Source of the DNA: an uncultured Porphyromonas sp.
GTDB taxonomy: Bacteria; Bacteroidota; Bacteroidia; Bacteroidales; Porphyromonadaceae
Assembly: GCA_900538385.1 (NCBI GenBank)
Contig: UWSO01000006.1
Location: 14,869-78,868, forward strand
Direction: 5' to 3'
DNA length: 64,000 nucleotides
The translations under genes and the position numbers were made by a program. The notes under the pieces are model-generated. The model was not told where the DNA came from, did not search any database, and saw only the letters and a list, made by a program, of their open reading frames with translations. Shown one piece after another: positions 8,460-17,558 of the stretch (position 1 is the first letter of the stretch; every line of letters starts with the position of its first letter).

Positions 8460-9845
8460 TTAAATCTTTAGGTCAAAGCCGATGGTCAGCATTTCGTAGA
8501 TCTGTAGGCGAGATCTATTCTCAGGGGTGAGCGGTACGGCATCGTCGTAGCGTAGCAAGACGTTGACACGTGTGGAGATGTAGCGGCTGAAGGCAAAGAC
8601 GAGAGAGTTCTCAAACTCGGTCTCGATACGCTTGTAGCTGGTATTGTAGTAGAGTCGCGACTCCCAAGCGAAGGTGTCGGTGAAGTCCCAGATCATATTG
8701 GCGCGGAGCATAGATCCGATGGCGCTGTAGATGTTTTTGCCCTCCTCAAAGCCGTGTCGGGTCATATCTATATCTTTGCGTGCGGACCACTTGAAGTCAT
8801 AGGCAAGGGGAGCGATGTTGAGATCGAGTCTGAAGCGACGACCGTAGTAGGTCTTGGACTTGTTGTCTACGACCCACTTCATACCGAGACCTGCGGTGAG
8901 TGTGAGTGGTGAGGCAAAGGCAGAGTAAAGCACCGTCTTGTCTTCTGACCACTGCTCGAAAGCTTGTGTGCGAGCCTCTACGTCTAGTGAGTAGTACCAC
9001 CCCTTGAATGCCTTGATACCTAAGTTGCTACGTAGGCGTAGGAGGTCGTCAGATACATTGTATCCTTGGAGCGAGTCACGTATCTCGGCATTGAGTCCGA
9101 GACGCCACTCTAGCTCGTTGAGCCAGTTGACCTTGTCCTTTTCGTAGCTGAGGCGGAGGAGCTGCTTGCTATGGAGGGCGAGGGCGCTGTTACCACCCTT
9201 GTGCCAGTTGGGCGAGATGTAGGTTTGGCTAAACTGTATGTTGCTCTCTAGTCCTGGGAACCAGTACTTTCTGCCTAACGTCACCCCGTGGAGCTGATCT
9301 GACACGTCAACGCCCGAAAAAGGAGTGTCGACGGCCGCTGCGATGACAGGCTTCGAGCTCCCGACAGTGGTTATATCTATGCGGTGTGCTAGTAGGTCTC
9401 CCTCTCGCCGTGTGATGAGTGCGGGGGAGGTAAGCTTAAGTTGGTTAATGCTTTGCAAGCTACGCTCATAGTATTGCTGTAGGATGGGAAGCTGTAGCTC
9501 TTTTCCTTGCAGAGCTGTGGCGAGTGGATCGCTTTTGCTTACTAAGCTGGGTACTAGATCTATGGATAGCTCGGAGCTCTTGACACTGGAGAAAACGTTT
9601 ACAGCCGACGAGAGAGGAGCTTGTACTAGTAGGGTGGTGGGGAGAACCTCTTTGGGTAGTGGTGCTACGGGATTAGCGCGGTTGAGGAGATACTGTACCT
9701 TGAGCGTCGTTAGCTCGACGGTTGGTGCCGTAACGCTATCAGCATCGCTCTGGATGTCTGCAGGAAGAGACGTTTGCGCCACTAAGTGGTATGACCCAAT
9801 GAGGGCGATGAGTGATAATAGTACGGTAAAGCGATAGTGATGCAT
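8460..9845 (-). CDS. DUF3078 outer-membrane protein
   Basis: A 461-residue exported protein with a Sec signal peptide (cleavage after HLVAQ). The N-terminal 170 residues are low in structure signals. From residue about 200 comes the DUF3078-like pattern, with WHKGGNSALAL followed by alternating amphipathic strands with aromatic girdle residues, and the chain ends in an amphipathic strand (GFDLKI), as in outer-membrane barrels. Function is not known for this family. It stands just before tgt on the same strand. Its own upstream gap to priA is 72 bases. Confidence 0.7.
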   Translation of the reverse strand: MHHYRFTVLLSLIALIGSYHLVAQTSLPADIQSDADSVTAPTVELTTLKVQYLLNRANPVAPLPKEVLPTTLLVQAPLSSAVNVFSSVKSSELSIDLVPSLVSKSDPLATALQGKELQLPILQQYYERSLQSINQLKLTSPALITRREGDLLAHRIDITTVGSSKPVIAAAVDTPFSGVDVSDQLHGVTLGRKYWFPGLESNIQFSQTYISPNWHKGGNSALALHSKQLLRLSYEKDKVNWLNELEWRLGLNAEIRDSLQGYNVSDDLLRLRSNLGIKAFKGWYYSLDVEARTQAFEQWSEDKTVLYSAFASPLTLTAGLGMKWVVDNKSKTYYGRRFRLDLNIAPLAYDFKWSARKDIDMTRHGFEEGKNIYSAIGSMLRANMIWDFTDTFAWESRLYYNTSYKRIETEFENSLVFAFSRYISTRVNVLLRYDDAVPLTPENRSRLQIYEMLTIGFDLKI

Positions 9846-9917
9846 GGAATACTATTCAGGAAACTCTAATGGGTAATAAGACTTCACGATTAAATGGAGT
9901 GACAGGCTCGTCATCTG

Positions 9918-12521
9918 CTAGAGAGGGTCTACGTCGCAGTAGATCTGTACCCTCCGAGCTTGGATAGCACTCTTTTGTATCGTGGAGATAATATGAGAAA
10001 TCTGCCTTCGCACCTCCCGCCAAGGGCTAGAGGAACGAATTCTCATGCAAATATAGCGAATATGGCGCATACGCACCCAAGAGACGTAGGGCGCATTGGG
10101 CTCAGAGGCTTGCCAGAGTGGCTGAAACGGATCCGCCTGCATCGCTCGTGCTAGCGCAGCTGCGGTGTAGCAGACATCTCCCTCGGAGGCTCCTCGTATG
10201 TAAACGTAGATGAGGCGCACGTAAGGGGGGAAGTGGAGGTACTCACGCTCTGCTAGCTCGCCTACGCCATAAGGCTCTGCCGTGTCACCGTCCTGCAGGC
10301 TCTCGAGGAGGGGTGTATCGGTCTGGTAGCTCTGTATGTAGAGCTGTGCTGAGGGGTAGTTGCTCCCGAAGCGACTGAGTGCGGCATAGGCCCGCTCGTT
10401 GGCTCTGAAGTCCTCGCCCACGATCAGCTGGTCTAGGTTTGCCAAGCCAATGAGCCCTACATTGCGGATGGCATCTAGATAGATAAGACTTGAGGTGCCG
10501 ACTAGTATGGCTGGCTCGTCGCTACGTATCAGCTGACGCATCCGTTGCTGCGCCTCTTTATTATAATATTGCGAGGCACTTAGCTCTAGGATGGGAACCT
10601 CTGTCGGGATGAAGAGCGTGAGTTCCTCGGCGATACGCTCTACGCCGTACCCCTGTATGCTAAAGGCTCCACGGCTGTTGTCTATCGCACCTTCAGTCTT
10701 GTCTAGGGAAGGCTCATCACTCTGATGACAATGAGGACAGATGCGAGGAGCGGGTGCCGTGAAGCCACAGTAGCTACAGCTAACGCTCTGCGTGGACTTG
10801 TGGTAGACTAAACCCACATCACAGTTGGGACATTGGAGCGTCTTCTGACAATGCCTACAGACGAGGTGCGGTGCGTAGCCTCGACGGTTGAGTAGGAGGA
10901 TGCTTTTATGTCCCGCCTGGCACTGCTCTAAGAGTGCTTTGCGTAGCTCGATGGAGAGCATCTGACCCCACGGGAGCTTGCCCTGCTTGCGCTGAAGGGA
11001 GAGGTCAATCAACTCGAAGGGACGTGGCGCTCTTGGAGTGGTAGCGGGCGGTGCATCAAGCTGATTGAGCGAACGGTAGTATCCCCGCTCTACGTTGTAG
11101 AGTGCCTCGGCAGAGGGTGCGACGGTAGTCAGTAGGAGAGGCGTCTGGCTGCTTTTGCAGGCGACGACCGTCAGGTCACGAGCGTGGTAGCGCGGGGCTG
11201 GCTCGGACTGCTTGTAGCGACTGCTCTCCTCGTCGGTGACGATGACTAGATCACAGCGGGAGAGGGGTAGGAGGCTACCCATGCGAGAGGTGAGGACGAT
11301 GAGTCCACGCTCTCGGTGTGTCAGTCCGAGGAGTCTAGCACGTAGTGCCATCCGCTCAGCGTCTGTCGTGGAGGAGCTGTAGAGGACGAGGTCAAAGGGA
11401 GTCACCTGTCGTCTCTCTCCGCTACCTCTAGCTAGTTGCTGCAGGGCACTGTAGAGCAGGCTTTGGTCAAAGAGGAAGAGCTGTGGCACATAGATAGTTA
11501 CCTGTGCTGCGGGGCTACGCTGGAGCATCTGCTCGACCATCGAAACGACCAGCTCTATTTGCTCTTCATTGCTTTTAGCTTGGTAGAGTACGGGTTTGGA
11601 CGTTTCGCCGATGAGACTCGCGAAGAGCTGACTCTGTCGCTGTTCTCCTGCTGCTGAGGCGGTGCGCTGTGCTGTAGGGCGTATAAGCGGATCGAAGAAT
11701 GTCGCCGTCTCTCGTAGAATGCCTCGCTTGATGAGCGCACGGAGTGTGGCCTGTCGATTGGTATCTCTCCCGACGAGTGTCTCTCTGAGTAGGGGCGTGT
11801 CAAGCGGTAGCTCATGCTGGTAGAGGAGGTCTATCAGTTGCTCTACCATAGCTCTCTGCGCCTTGGCTCGGGAGATGCTCTCGACAAGCTCAGAGAGTGC
11901 CTCCTCGGAGCATAGCTCCTCGACAAACTGCACGGCTGGCGAGCCGACCTGCACAGAACGGCTGTAACGTGGTATAGACTCGCTACCAATGAGTACACCA
12001 GCGTGAAGGAGTCGGTCTATCTCGGGGTAGATGCGATCGCCAAGGATCTTCGCCAGCTTGCTCACCTTCGCTTGATGCCCTCGCATGGAGAGGAGCTCAC
12101 GACGTATCTCTTCCGATAGTTCGGTCGCTTTGTAGTCGGTCGCTTGATCGCCCTCGGTCGTTTCGTCTGGCTCTCGCCAAGCTACCTGCGTCTCACTGGA
12201 GGGTAGGTAGCTACTCGGTATAGCTGCGGTGAGCCAAGCTCCTAGCGAACAGATGTAATAGGTAGCTCCCCAGCGCCAGAGGTCGATCTCTCTTGGGGTT
12301 ACTATCGCTTCACGATCGGGTAGGGCTATAATAGATTTCAGCTGACCGAGAGGTCTGTCCGACTCCTCGATCAGCTGAGATATGATAGCGTAATAGTAGC
12401 GCTTACTGCCAAACTGCACTAGCGCACGCATACCGACCCTTGCCTGTTCACACAGCGCCTCGGGTACACGATAAGTGTACTCCTCCTCGAGGGCTAGGGG
12501 TAGGATGATGCGAGCCAGCAT
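9918..12521 (-). CDS. priA: PriA-like primosomal protein with degenerate helicase motifs
   Basis: An 867-residue protein with the PriA layout: an N-terminal DNA-binding domain (ARIILPLALEEEYTYRVPE), a winged-helix region, a helicase body with the PriA signature YKQSEPAPRYHARDL (437-450), and a zinc module with all eight cysteines (C555, C558, C564, C567, C582, C585, C595, C598). PriA normally reloads the replicative helicase at stalled forks using ATP. Here the Walker A position (about 311-321), normally GVTGSGKTE-like, reads YQAKSNEEQIE and has no GKT. Motif II DEEH is DEES (430-433). Motif V around 676-698 lacks the KGxDF core. The VAGRAGR motif is ALSRFGSNY. The reading frame is intact over the full length, so this is not a recent pseudogene. 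It may act as a structural primosome loader without ATPase activity. Confidence 0.85.
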   Translation of the reverse strand: MLARIILPLALEEEYTYRVPEALCEQARVGMRALVQFGSKRYYYAIISQLIEESDRPLGQLKSIIALPDREAIVTPREIDLWRWGATYYICSLGAWLTAAIPSSYLPSSETQVAWREPDETTEGDQATDYKATELSEEIRRELLSMRGHQAKVSKLAKILGDRIYPEIDRLLHAGVLIGSESIPRYSRSVQVGSPAVQFVEELCSEEALSELVESISRAKAQRAMVEQLIDLLYQHELPLDTPLLRETLVGRDTNRQATLRALIKRGILRETATFFDPLIRPTAQRTASAAGEQRQSQLFASLIGETSKPVLYQAKSNEEQIELVVSMVEQMLQRSPAAQVTIYVPQLFLFDQSLLYSALQQLARGSGERRQVTPFDLVLYSSSTTDAERMALRARLLGLTHRERGLIVLTSRMGSLLPLSRCDLVIVTDEESSRYKQSEPAPRYHARDLTVVACKSSQTPLLLTTVAPSAEALYNVERGYYRSLNQLDAPPATTPRAPRPFELIDLSLQRKQGKLPWGQMLSIELRKALLEQCQAGHKSILLLNRRGYAPHLVCRHCQKTLQCPNCDVGLVYHKSTQSVSCSYCGFTAPAPRICPHCHQSDEPSLDKTEGAIDNSRGAFSIQGYGVERIAEELTLFIPTEVPILELSASQYYNKEAQQRMRQLIRSDEPAILVGTSSLIYLDAIRNVGLIGLANLDQLIVGEDFRANERAYAALSRFGSNYPSAQLYIQSYQTDTPLLESLQDGDTAEPYGVGELAEREYLHFPPYVRLIYVYIRGASEGDVCYTAAALARAMQADPFQPLWQASEPNAPYVSWVRMRHIRYICMRIRSSSPWREVRRQISHIISTIQKSAIQARRVQIYCDVDPL

Positions 12522-12546
12522 AGGCAGAGCTACTGGCTATGTTAAG

Positions 12547-14022
12547 TTACTGCTGGCTTAGAGCTGCGTGCATATTGGCAGCAGCCTTGCGTCCGTCACC
12601 CATAGCGAGGATGACTGTCGCACCTCCACGGACGATATCTCCGCCAGCGTAGACCTCTTTGATAGAGCTCTGGTTCTGCTCGTTGACGATGACAGTCCCC
12701 TTGGGCGAAACTTCCAATCCCTGGAAGGAGCGAGGTATGAGTGGGTTCGGCGAGACACCGATGCTCACGACGACGACATCTACATCTACCTCATCGATAG
12801 CTCCGGGTATGGGGATCGGCTTACGACGACCATCGGGTGTGGGGTCGCCTAGCTCCATGCGCTGTAGCTTCATACGGCACACTTTGCCCTTTTCGTTGCC
12901 CTCGTACTCGATGGGGCTGTGGAGTGTGAGGAACTCAACGCCCTCTGCCTTAGCATGTAGGATCTCCTCATGACGTGCGGGCATCTCCTCCTCGCTACGA
13001 CGATAGACGATCATAGCACGCTTAGCACCGAGGCGAAGTGCCGTACGGACTGAGTCCATAGCGGTGTTACCACCACCGATCACTGCGACCACGTCTCCCT
13101 TATAGATAGGCGTCTCAGCACCTTCGGTGCCAGCCCCCATCAGGTTGACACGAGTGAGGTACTCGTTAGAGCTCATGACGCCGGCGAGGTTTTCGCCAGG
13201 GATGTTCATAAAGTTGGGCAAACCAGCACCACTACCCACGAAGATGCCTACGAAGCCCATCTCCTGTAGCTGCTCATAAGAAAGTGTACGCCCTACGACG
13301 ACGTTAGTCTCAAAGTGTACGCCCATCTGCTCTAAGATCTTGAGCTCGGCGTTGACGACGCGTAGCGGGAGGCGGAACTCGGGGATACCATACTTCAGTA
13401 CGCCACCGACCTCGTGCAGAGCTTCAAAGACGGTCACATCGTAACCCCAGCGAGCCATATCGCCAGCGAAGGAGAGTCCAGCGGGACCACTACCGATGAC
13501 GGCAATCTTCTTTCCATTTTTTTGTGCCATTTCGGGTAGCTCGTATAGCCCATGCTCTCGCTCATAGTCTGCTACAAAGCGCTCCAGATAGCCAATGGTG
13601 ACGGCATCGCGCTTCATCTTCTCCGTGTAGATACAGTGCTTCTCACACTGCTTCTCCTGAGGGCATACACGACCGCACACAGCGGGCAGTGAGCTACTCT
13701 CACGGATGATGTGCGCAGCGGCCGCAAAGTCTCCACGCTCTACGTTTTTGATAAATGAGGGGATATTGATAGATACGGGGCAACCCTCCATACAAGAGGG
13801 ATTGGCACAGTCGAGACAGCGAATAGCCTCCTGACGAGCCTCGGCCTCGGTGAGACCACAGTTGACCTCTTTGGTTAGACTGTGTGCACGCTCGTGTGGA
13901 TCGACCTCAGTCATCTTGACTCGAGGTATAGCCATGCGCTCCTTACCTGTATGTGCTTTGCGAAGCTCCTCGCGCCAAGGTTCGTTGCGACGAGCGGTGA
14001 TCAGATCCTTTTGTTCTGACAT
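12547..14022 (-). CDS. nfnB: NfnB / GltD-like FAD- and NADPH-binding oxidoreductase subunit
   Basis: A 491-residue flavoprotein of the glutamate-synthase small-subunit family. It has two N-terminal [4Fe-4S] cysteine clusters (CLDCANPSCMEGCP; CGRVCPQEKQCEKHC), an FAD Rossmann motif (VIGSGPAGLSFAGD), a second NADPH-binding motif (AVIGGGNTAMDS) and the terminal YAGGDIVRGGATVI element. No large glutamate synthase subunit is near. The next gene upstream is a DHODH-electron-transfer-like protein, so the pair matches NfnAB, the NADH-dependent reduced ferredoxin:NADP+ oxidoreductase that bifurcates electrons in anaerobes. The start lies 29 bases after the nfnA stop, which points to one operon. Confidence 0.88.
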   Translation of the reverse strand: MSEQKDLITARRNEPWREELRKAHTGKERMAIPRVKMTEVDPHERAHSLTKEVNCGLTEAEARQEAIRCLDCANPSCMEGCPVSINIPSFIKNVERGDFAAAAHIIRESSSLPAVCGRVCPQEKQCEKHCIYTEKMKRDAVTIGYLERFVADYEREHGLYELPEMAQKNGKKIAVIGSGPAGLSFAGDMARWGYDVTVFEALHEVGGVLKYGIPEFRLPLRVVNAELKILEQMGVHFETNVVVGRTLSYEQLQEMGFVGIFVGSGAGLPNFMNIPGENLAGVMSSNEYLTRVNLMGAGTEGAETPIYKGDVVAVIGGGNTAMDSVRTALRLGAKRAMIVYRRSEEEMPARHEEILHAKAEGVEFLTLHSPIEYEGNEKGKVCRMKLQRMELGDPTPDGRRKPIPIPGAIDEVDVDVVVVSIGVSPNPLIPRSFQGLEVSPKGTVIVNEQNQSSIKEVYAGGDIVRGGATVILAMGDGRKAAANMHAALSQQ

Positions 14023-14051
14023 TGTAATATGTGGTTAGCTCAGTGTGATAC

Positions 14052-14837
14052 TTACTTCCTATAGGTGTTGAGACGCATCAGTAGCTCGTCAAAGTCTACT
14101 TGGTGAGCGTCAAACTCAGGTCCATCGACGCATACGAAGCGTGTCTTGCCTCCGACGGTGATACGACAAGCACCGCACATGCCTGTGCCGTCGACCATGA
14201 TGGTATTGAGTGAGGCGGTGGTGGGGATGTTGTACTTCTTAGTAAGAAGTGCAACAAACTTCATCATGATGGCGGGACCAATCGTCACGCAGAGGTCTAC
14301 CTTCTCACGCTTGATGACAGACTCGACACCATCGGTCACGAGACCCTTGGTACCATAGGAGCCGTCGTCGGTCATGATGATGACCTCGTCAGCAAACTCT
14401 CTAAACTCTTTCTCTAGGATGATGAGTTCCTTAGTACGTGCAGCAGCGACGACGATCACCTTATTGCCAGCAGCCTTGAGTGCCCGGGCGATAGGGTAGA
14501 GCGGAGCCATACCGACACCACCTCCAGCACAGACTACAGTGCCAAAGTTCTCAATATGTGTGGCTTGTCCTAGTGGGCCCACGATGTCGTGGATCATGTC
14601 CCCAGCATTTAGAGCAACTAGTCGCTGAGAGGACTCGCCGACCGCCTGAACGATCAGTGTGATCGTGCCGGCATCTACATCAGCATCGGCAATAGTGTAG
14701 GGTACGCGCTCACTATGGTCGGTGACACGTACGATGACAAAGTGTCCAGCACGGCGTGACTTGGCAATCAAAGGTGCCTCGACAACCAGCTTGGCTACTT
14801 TTTCGGAGAGAAAAGTCTTACTGACTATACGATTCAT
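14052..14837 (-). CDS. nfnA: NfnA ferredoxin:NADP+ oxidoreductase small subunit
   Basis: A 261-residue FAD/NAD-binding protein of the PyrK/sulfide dehydrogenase type. It has an N-terminal FAD barrel (RVPYTIADAD, GPLGQ), an NAD-binding segment (VCAGGGVGMAPLYPIA) and a C-terminal [2Fe-2S] cysteine set (DGTGMCGACR ... FVCVDGPEFDAH). With nfnB it should form the flavin-based electron-bifurcating complex that balances NADH, NADPH and ferredoxin in a fermenting anaerobe. It is the first gene of the pair, with a candidate -7 box at 14906-14913. Confidence 0.88.
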   Translation of the reverse strand: MNRIVSKTFLSEKVAKLVVEAPLIAKSRRAGHFVIVRVTDHSERVPYTIADADVDAGTITLIVQAVGESSQRLVALNAGDMIHDIVGPLGQATHIENFGTVVCAGGGVGMAPLYPIARALKAAGNKVIVVAAARTKELIILEKEFREFADEVIIMTDDGSYGTKGLVTDGVESVIKREKVDLCVTIGPAIMMKFVALLTKKYNIPTTASLNTIMVDGTGMCGACRITVGGKTRFVCVDGPEFDAHQVDFDELLMRLNTYRK

Positions 14838-14905
14838 AGCGTTGTGTGATATGATATAAGCTAATCAAGAATGGTCTCGATAGGGTACCTAGAGGTAGGT
14901 ATTGC

Positions 14906-14913
14906 CAAAGGTA
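14906..14913 (-). promoter_or_regulatory. -7 box of nfnA-nfnB
   Basis: Minus strand TACCTTTG, matching TAnnTTTG, 69 bases before the nfnA start and within the gap to the GH13 gene. The same octamer occurs before several other genes in the window. Confidence 0.5.
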
Positions 14914-14928
14914 CGACTTTTTCACCAC

Positions 14929-16626
14929 CTAGCCACTAATTCTACTGGAATTTGCTTTTCGTAGCTCGATGACCTGTACACCGTATGGGGGTAATTCGAC
15001 GATCAGCGGAGCCCATGGCTGGAAGGCGTAGAGCTGCTCCTGGGGAGCTTCTAGATAGGTGTGTGTCGACGCAAACATCAGCTGCTGCGGGGCGTCGCAC
15101 TCCTCCGAGACTGGGAGGAAGAATGGGTAGCGCTGTGGGTCCGCTGTAAAATTGCTTAGCACAGCGATCCCGATCGTTTCGTCTGTTTGTTGCTCTGCGG
15201 GATCTAGTAGTCTTAGGTAACCGTAGGTGCGCTCAGCATTGAAGCCTCCCCACTGACGAGCCTGCTCCTGTATCGTGTGAAAAGCTCCCCTTAGGATGAC
15301 TGGATGCTGCGCCCACTGCATGAGACGAAGATAGCTCTGATAGGTCGGGTCGGCAGGGTTACGATGCCCTAGTGATGGGATGCTCCAGTAGTCAAAGATT
15401 GTGGTACGTCCGTCATAACCACTATACCCCTCGGCATCTACGCCTCTCTCTCCATACTCTTGACCAGCGTAAAGGAGTAGGGGGCTAGGGGTAGCGAGCG
15501 CAAGCAGCGTCATAGCAGTGAGTCCTCGCTGAGCCGTGTCGGCAAAGCAAGGCGAGGCTAGACGAACCTCGTCGTGGTTCTCTAGGAAGTAGAGCAGTTC
15601 GTTGGAAGCGTACTCCTTACTATTATAGATGAGTTGCTTTTCGATAGCAGAGACCGAGCGCTCCTGAGTGATCACTTGGTAGAGCGTGTCGTAGAGTCCG
15701 CTCTTGTCATAAAGTAGATCGAAGGCTCCCTTCTCTAAGTATTTGTGGTAGTTGTCTATCTGGTAGATTTCTGCGATAAATGTGACGGGATACTTGTCCT
15801 TCACCTGAGGTATGACCCAGTGCCAAAACTCCACTGGCACCATCTCGACCATATCACAGCGAAAACCGTCTACCCCCTCGGCAGCCCAGTAGCAGAGGAT
15901 GTCTCGCATCTGAAGCCACGTGGCAGGCGTCGGGTCAAAGTGTGAGATCCGAGAGCCATCGGGGCGGTAGTCCACACCATAGTTCAGCTTGACCGTCTCG
16001 TACCAATCGTTGGATGAGGGAGTGGCAGACCAGCAGTCATTGCCCGTGACACGAGCTGGCTCTTCGTGATAACTGGAGGAGCGATTGGGTAGCTGAAGCG
16101 AGGAGCCAGGTAGATAGTAGAAGTTGTTGTCTGGATCAAATGCTTTGCTCCTATCATCCTTAGCCCCTAGCGGTGTAGCCTCTTGGGGCGTGTGAGCGCC
16201 ATCATACTGTCGTGACACATGGTTGGGGACAAAGTCTATGATCACCTTTAATCCATGGCGATGGCAGCGCTCTACGAAAGAACGAAAAATCTCTCGCCGC
16301 CTCATCGGCTCCCGCACGATGGTCGGGTGTACGTCGTAGTAGTCGGTGATAGCATAGGGCGATCCCGCTTGCCCCTTGACAATGTCGGGGTGCTGATCTG
16401 GACAGTCAGTCCAGCTATGCAAAGGCGTTTGGGTGGCGTGGCGTATGATCCCTATCGGCCACAGGTGAGAGACTCCTAGCGAAGCGAGGTAGTCAAGTGC
16501 TGCATCGTCAAAGTCTTCGAGCGTTCCCGTGCCGTTTTGCTCTAGTGTGCCATGAGGCGTCAGCTGAGCGTGAGCCTTTTTATTACCCCATAGACGTACT
16601 AGTGTGGAGTAGATGACAGTACGCAT
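14929..16626 (-). CDS. GH13 alpha-amylase-family glycoside hydrolase
   Basis: A 565-residue protein with the four conserved GH13 regions: DFVPNH (131-136), GFRCD with the nucleophile Asp258, FIAE with the acid/base Glu286, and NHD with Asp352. It opens with VIYSTLVRLWGN and has no signal peptide, so it is probably cytoplasmic and acts on alpha-glucans or maltodextrins. The C-terminal 100 residues form the usual beta domain (LPPYGVQVIEL). It follows the patatin gene by only 3 bases. Substrate is not predictable; neighbours give no sugar-uptake context. Confidence 0.88.
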   Translation of the reverse strand: MRTVIYSTLVRLWGNKKAHAQLTPHGTLEQNGTGTLEDFDDAALDYLASLGVSHLWPIGIIRHATQTPLHSWTDCPDQHPDIVKGQAGSPYAITDYYDVHPTIVREPMRRREIFRSFVERCHRHGLKVIIDFVPNHVSRQYDGAHTPQEATPLGAKDDRSKAFDPDNNFYYLPGSSLQLPNRSSSYHEEPARVTGNDCWSATPSSNDWYETVKLNYGVDYRPDGSRISHFDPTPATWLQMRDILCYWAAEGVDGFRCDMVEMVPVEFWHWVIPQVKDKYPVTFIAEIYQIDNYHKYLEKGAFDLLYDKSGLYDTLYQVITQERSVSAIEKQLIYNSKEYASNELLYFLENHDEVRLASPCFADTAQRGLTAMTLLALATPSPLLLYAGQEYGERGVDAEGYSGYDGRTTIFDYWSIPSLGHRNPADPTYQSYLRLMQWAQHPVILRGAFHTIQEQARQWGGFNAERTYGYLRLLDPAEQQTDETIGIAVLSNFTADPQRYPFFLPVSEECDAPQQLMFASTHTYLEAPQEQLYAFQPWAPLIVELPPYGVQVIELRKANSSRISG

Positions 16627-16629
16627 AGC

Positions 16630-17547
16630 CTACGCTTTGCTCTCCTGTGAGAGTAGATCGATGATCTCTCTAAACTGCTCCTCCTCTTCGTACGCCTTGC
16701 TGATGAGCTGGTAGCCAATGTCTGAGATGATGTCTACGGGAGATACATCGTAGGCGCCAAAGTGTGAGAGTAGGGGCGACTGAAGCACGACGTCGCATAG
16801 CTCTAGATCGATAGTCACGTTGGCACGCATCATAACACGTATGAGACGGTCGGAGAGGCGAAGCATGTTTTTCGTAGGCGTATTGTCCACCTCCGGGCTT
16901 AGGTTGATCCCTAGGAGGAAGTCACACGACTTACGGATAGGACGTGCGGGGAGATTCATAAAGACCCCTCCATCGACATACTGCTCGCCATCGATGACAA
17001 TCGGCTCGAAGAGGATCGGTATCGAGCAGGATGCCACCACGGCAGAAGCTAGGTCTCCCTCGGTAAAGTCACGCGCCTCGGCTCTATTGAGATTGGTTGC
17101 GATGATATGCATAGGGATTGGTAGATCCTCAATACGCTCATGTCGTAGGGTCTCTTTGAGGAATTGTCGGTACTTATTGGTCTTGAGCAGAGAGAGCCTA
17201 GGAGTCGTCAGCGAGGTCATATTCATGAAGCCAAAATGTGACGATAGGTCATAGATCTCCCCACTGCTGTAACCGTCTGCATAGAGAGCCCCCATGAGCG
17301 AACCGACACTAGTCCCAGCGATGATGTCAGGCCGTACGTTATGCTCTTCTAGAAAGCGAAAGATCCCGATGTAGGCTAGTCCACGAGCACTACCTCCACA
17401 GAGAGCTAGACCGAAGGTGGGACGCTTGCCGTAGGTCCATGTGCGGACACGCTCTACCAGCTTATCGAGAGAGGTAGATATGAGGGCAGAGCTGCGCTCG
17501 ATGAGACGCTCTCCCTGAGCTTTCAGATCAGAAGGATTGATTGTCAT
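16630..17547 (-). CDS. patatin-like phospholipase
   Basis: A 305-residue protein with the patatin Ser-Asp dyad: oxyanion loop CGGSARG (50-56), nucleophile Ser80 in GTSVG and catalytic Asp192 in VDGGV. It should hydrolyse acyl chains from membrane lipids. There is no signal peptide. The short basic N-terminus (SLDKLVERVRTWTYGKR) could bind the inner membrane. It is sandwiched between the BrkB-like gene (11-base gap) and the GH13 gene (3-base gap), so the three are likely co-transcribed. The physiological substrate is unknown. Confidence 0.88.
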   Translation of the reverse strand: MTINPSDLKAQGERLIERSSALISTSLDKLVERVRTWTYGKRPTFGLALCGGSARGLAYIGIFRFLEEHNVRPDIIAGTSVGSLMGALYADGYSSGEIYDLSSHFGFMNMTSLTTPRLSLLKTNKYRQFLKETLRHERIEDLPIPMHIIATNLNRAEARDFTEGDLASAVVASCSIPILFEPIVIDGEQYVDGGVFMNLPARPIRKSCDFLLGINLSPEVDNTPTKNMLRLSDRLIRVMMRANVTIDLELCDVVLQSPLLSHFGAYDVSPVDIISDIGYQLISKAYEEEEQFREIIDLLSQESKA

Positions 17548-17558
17548 ATCAGTTTCAT

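Noticed and set aside
12547..14022. Glutamate synthase small subunit annotation
   Set aside because: No large subunit is nearby and the partner gene is a PyrK-like flavoprotein, so an Nfn subunit is more likely.
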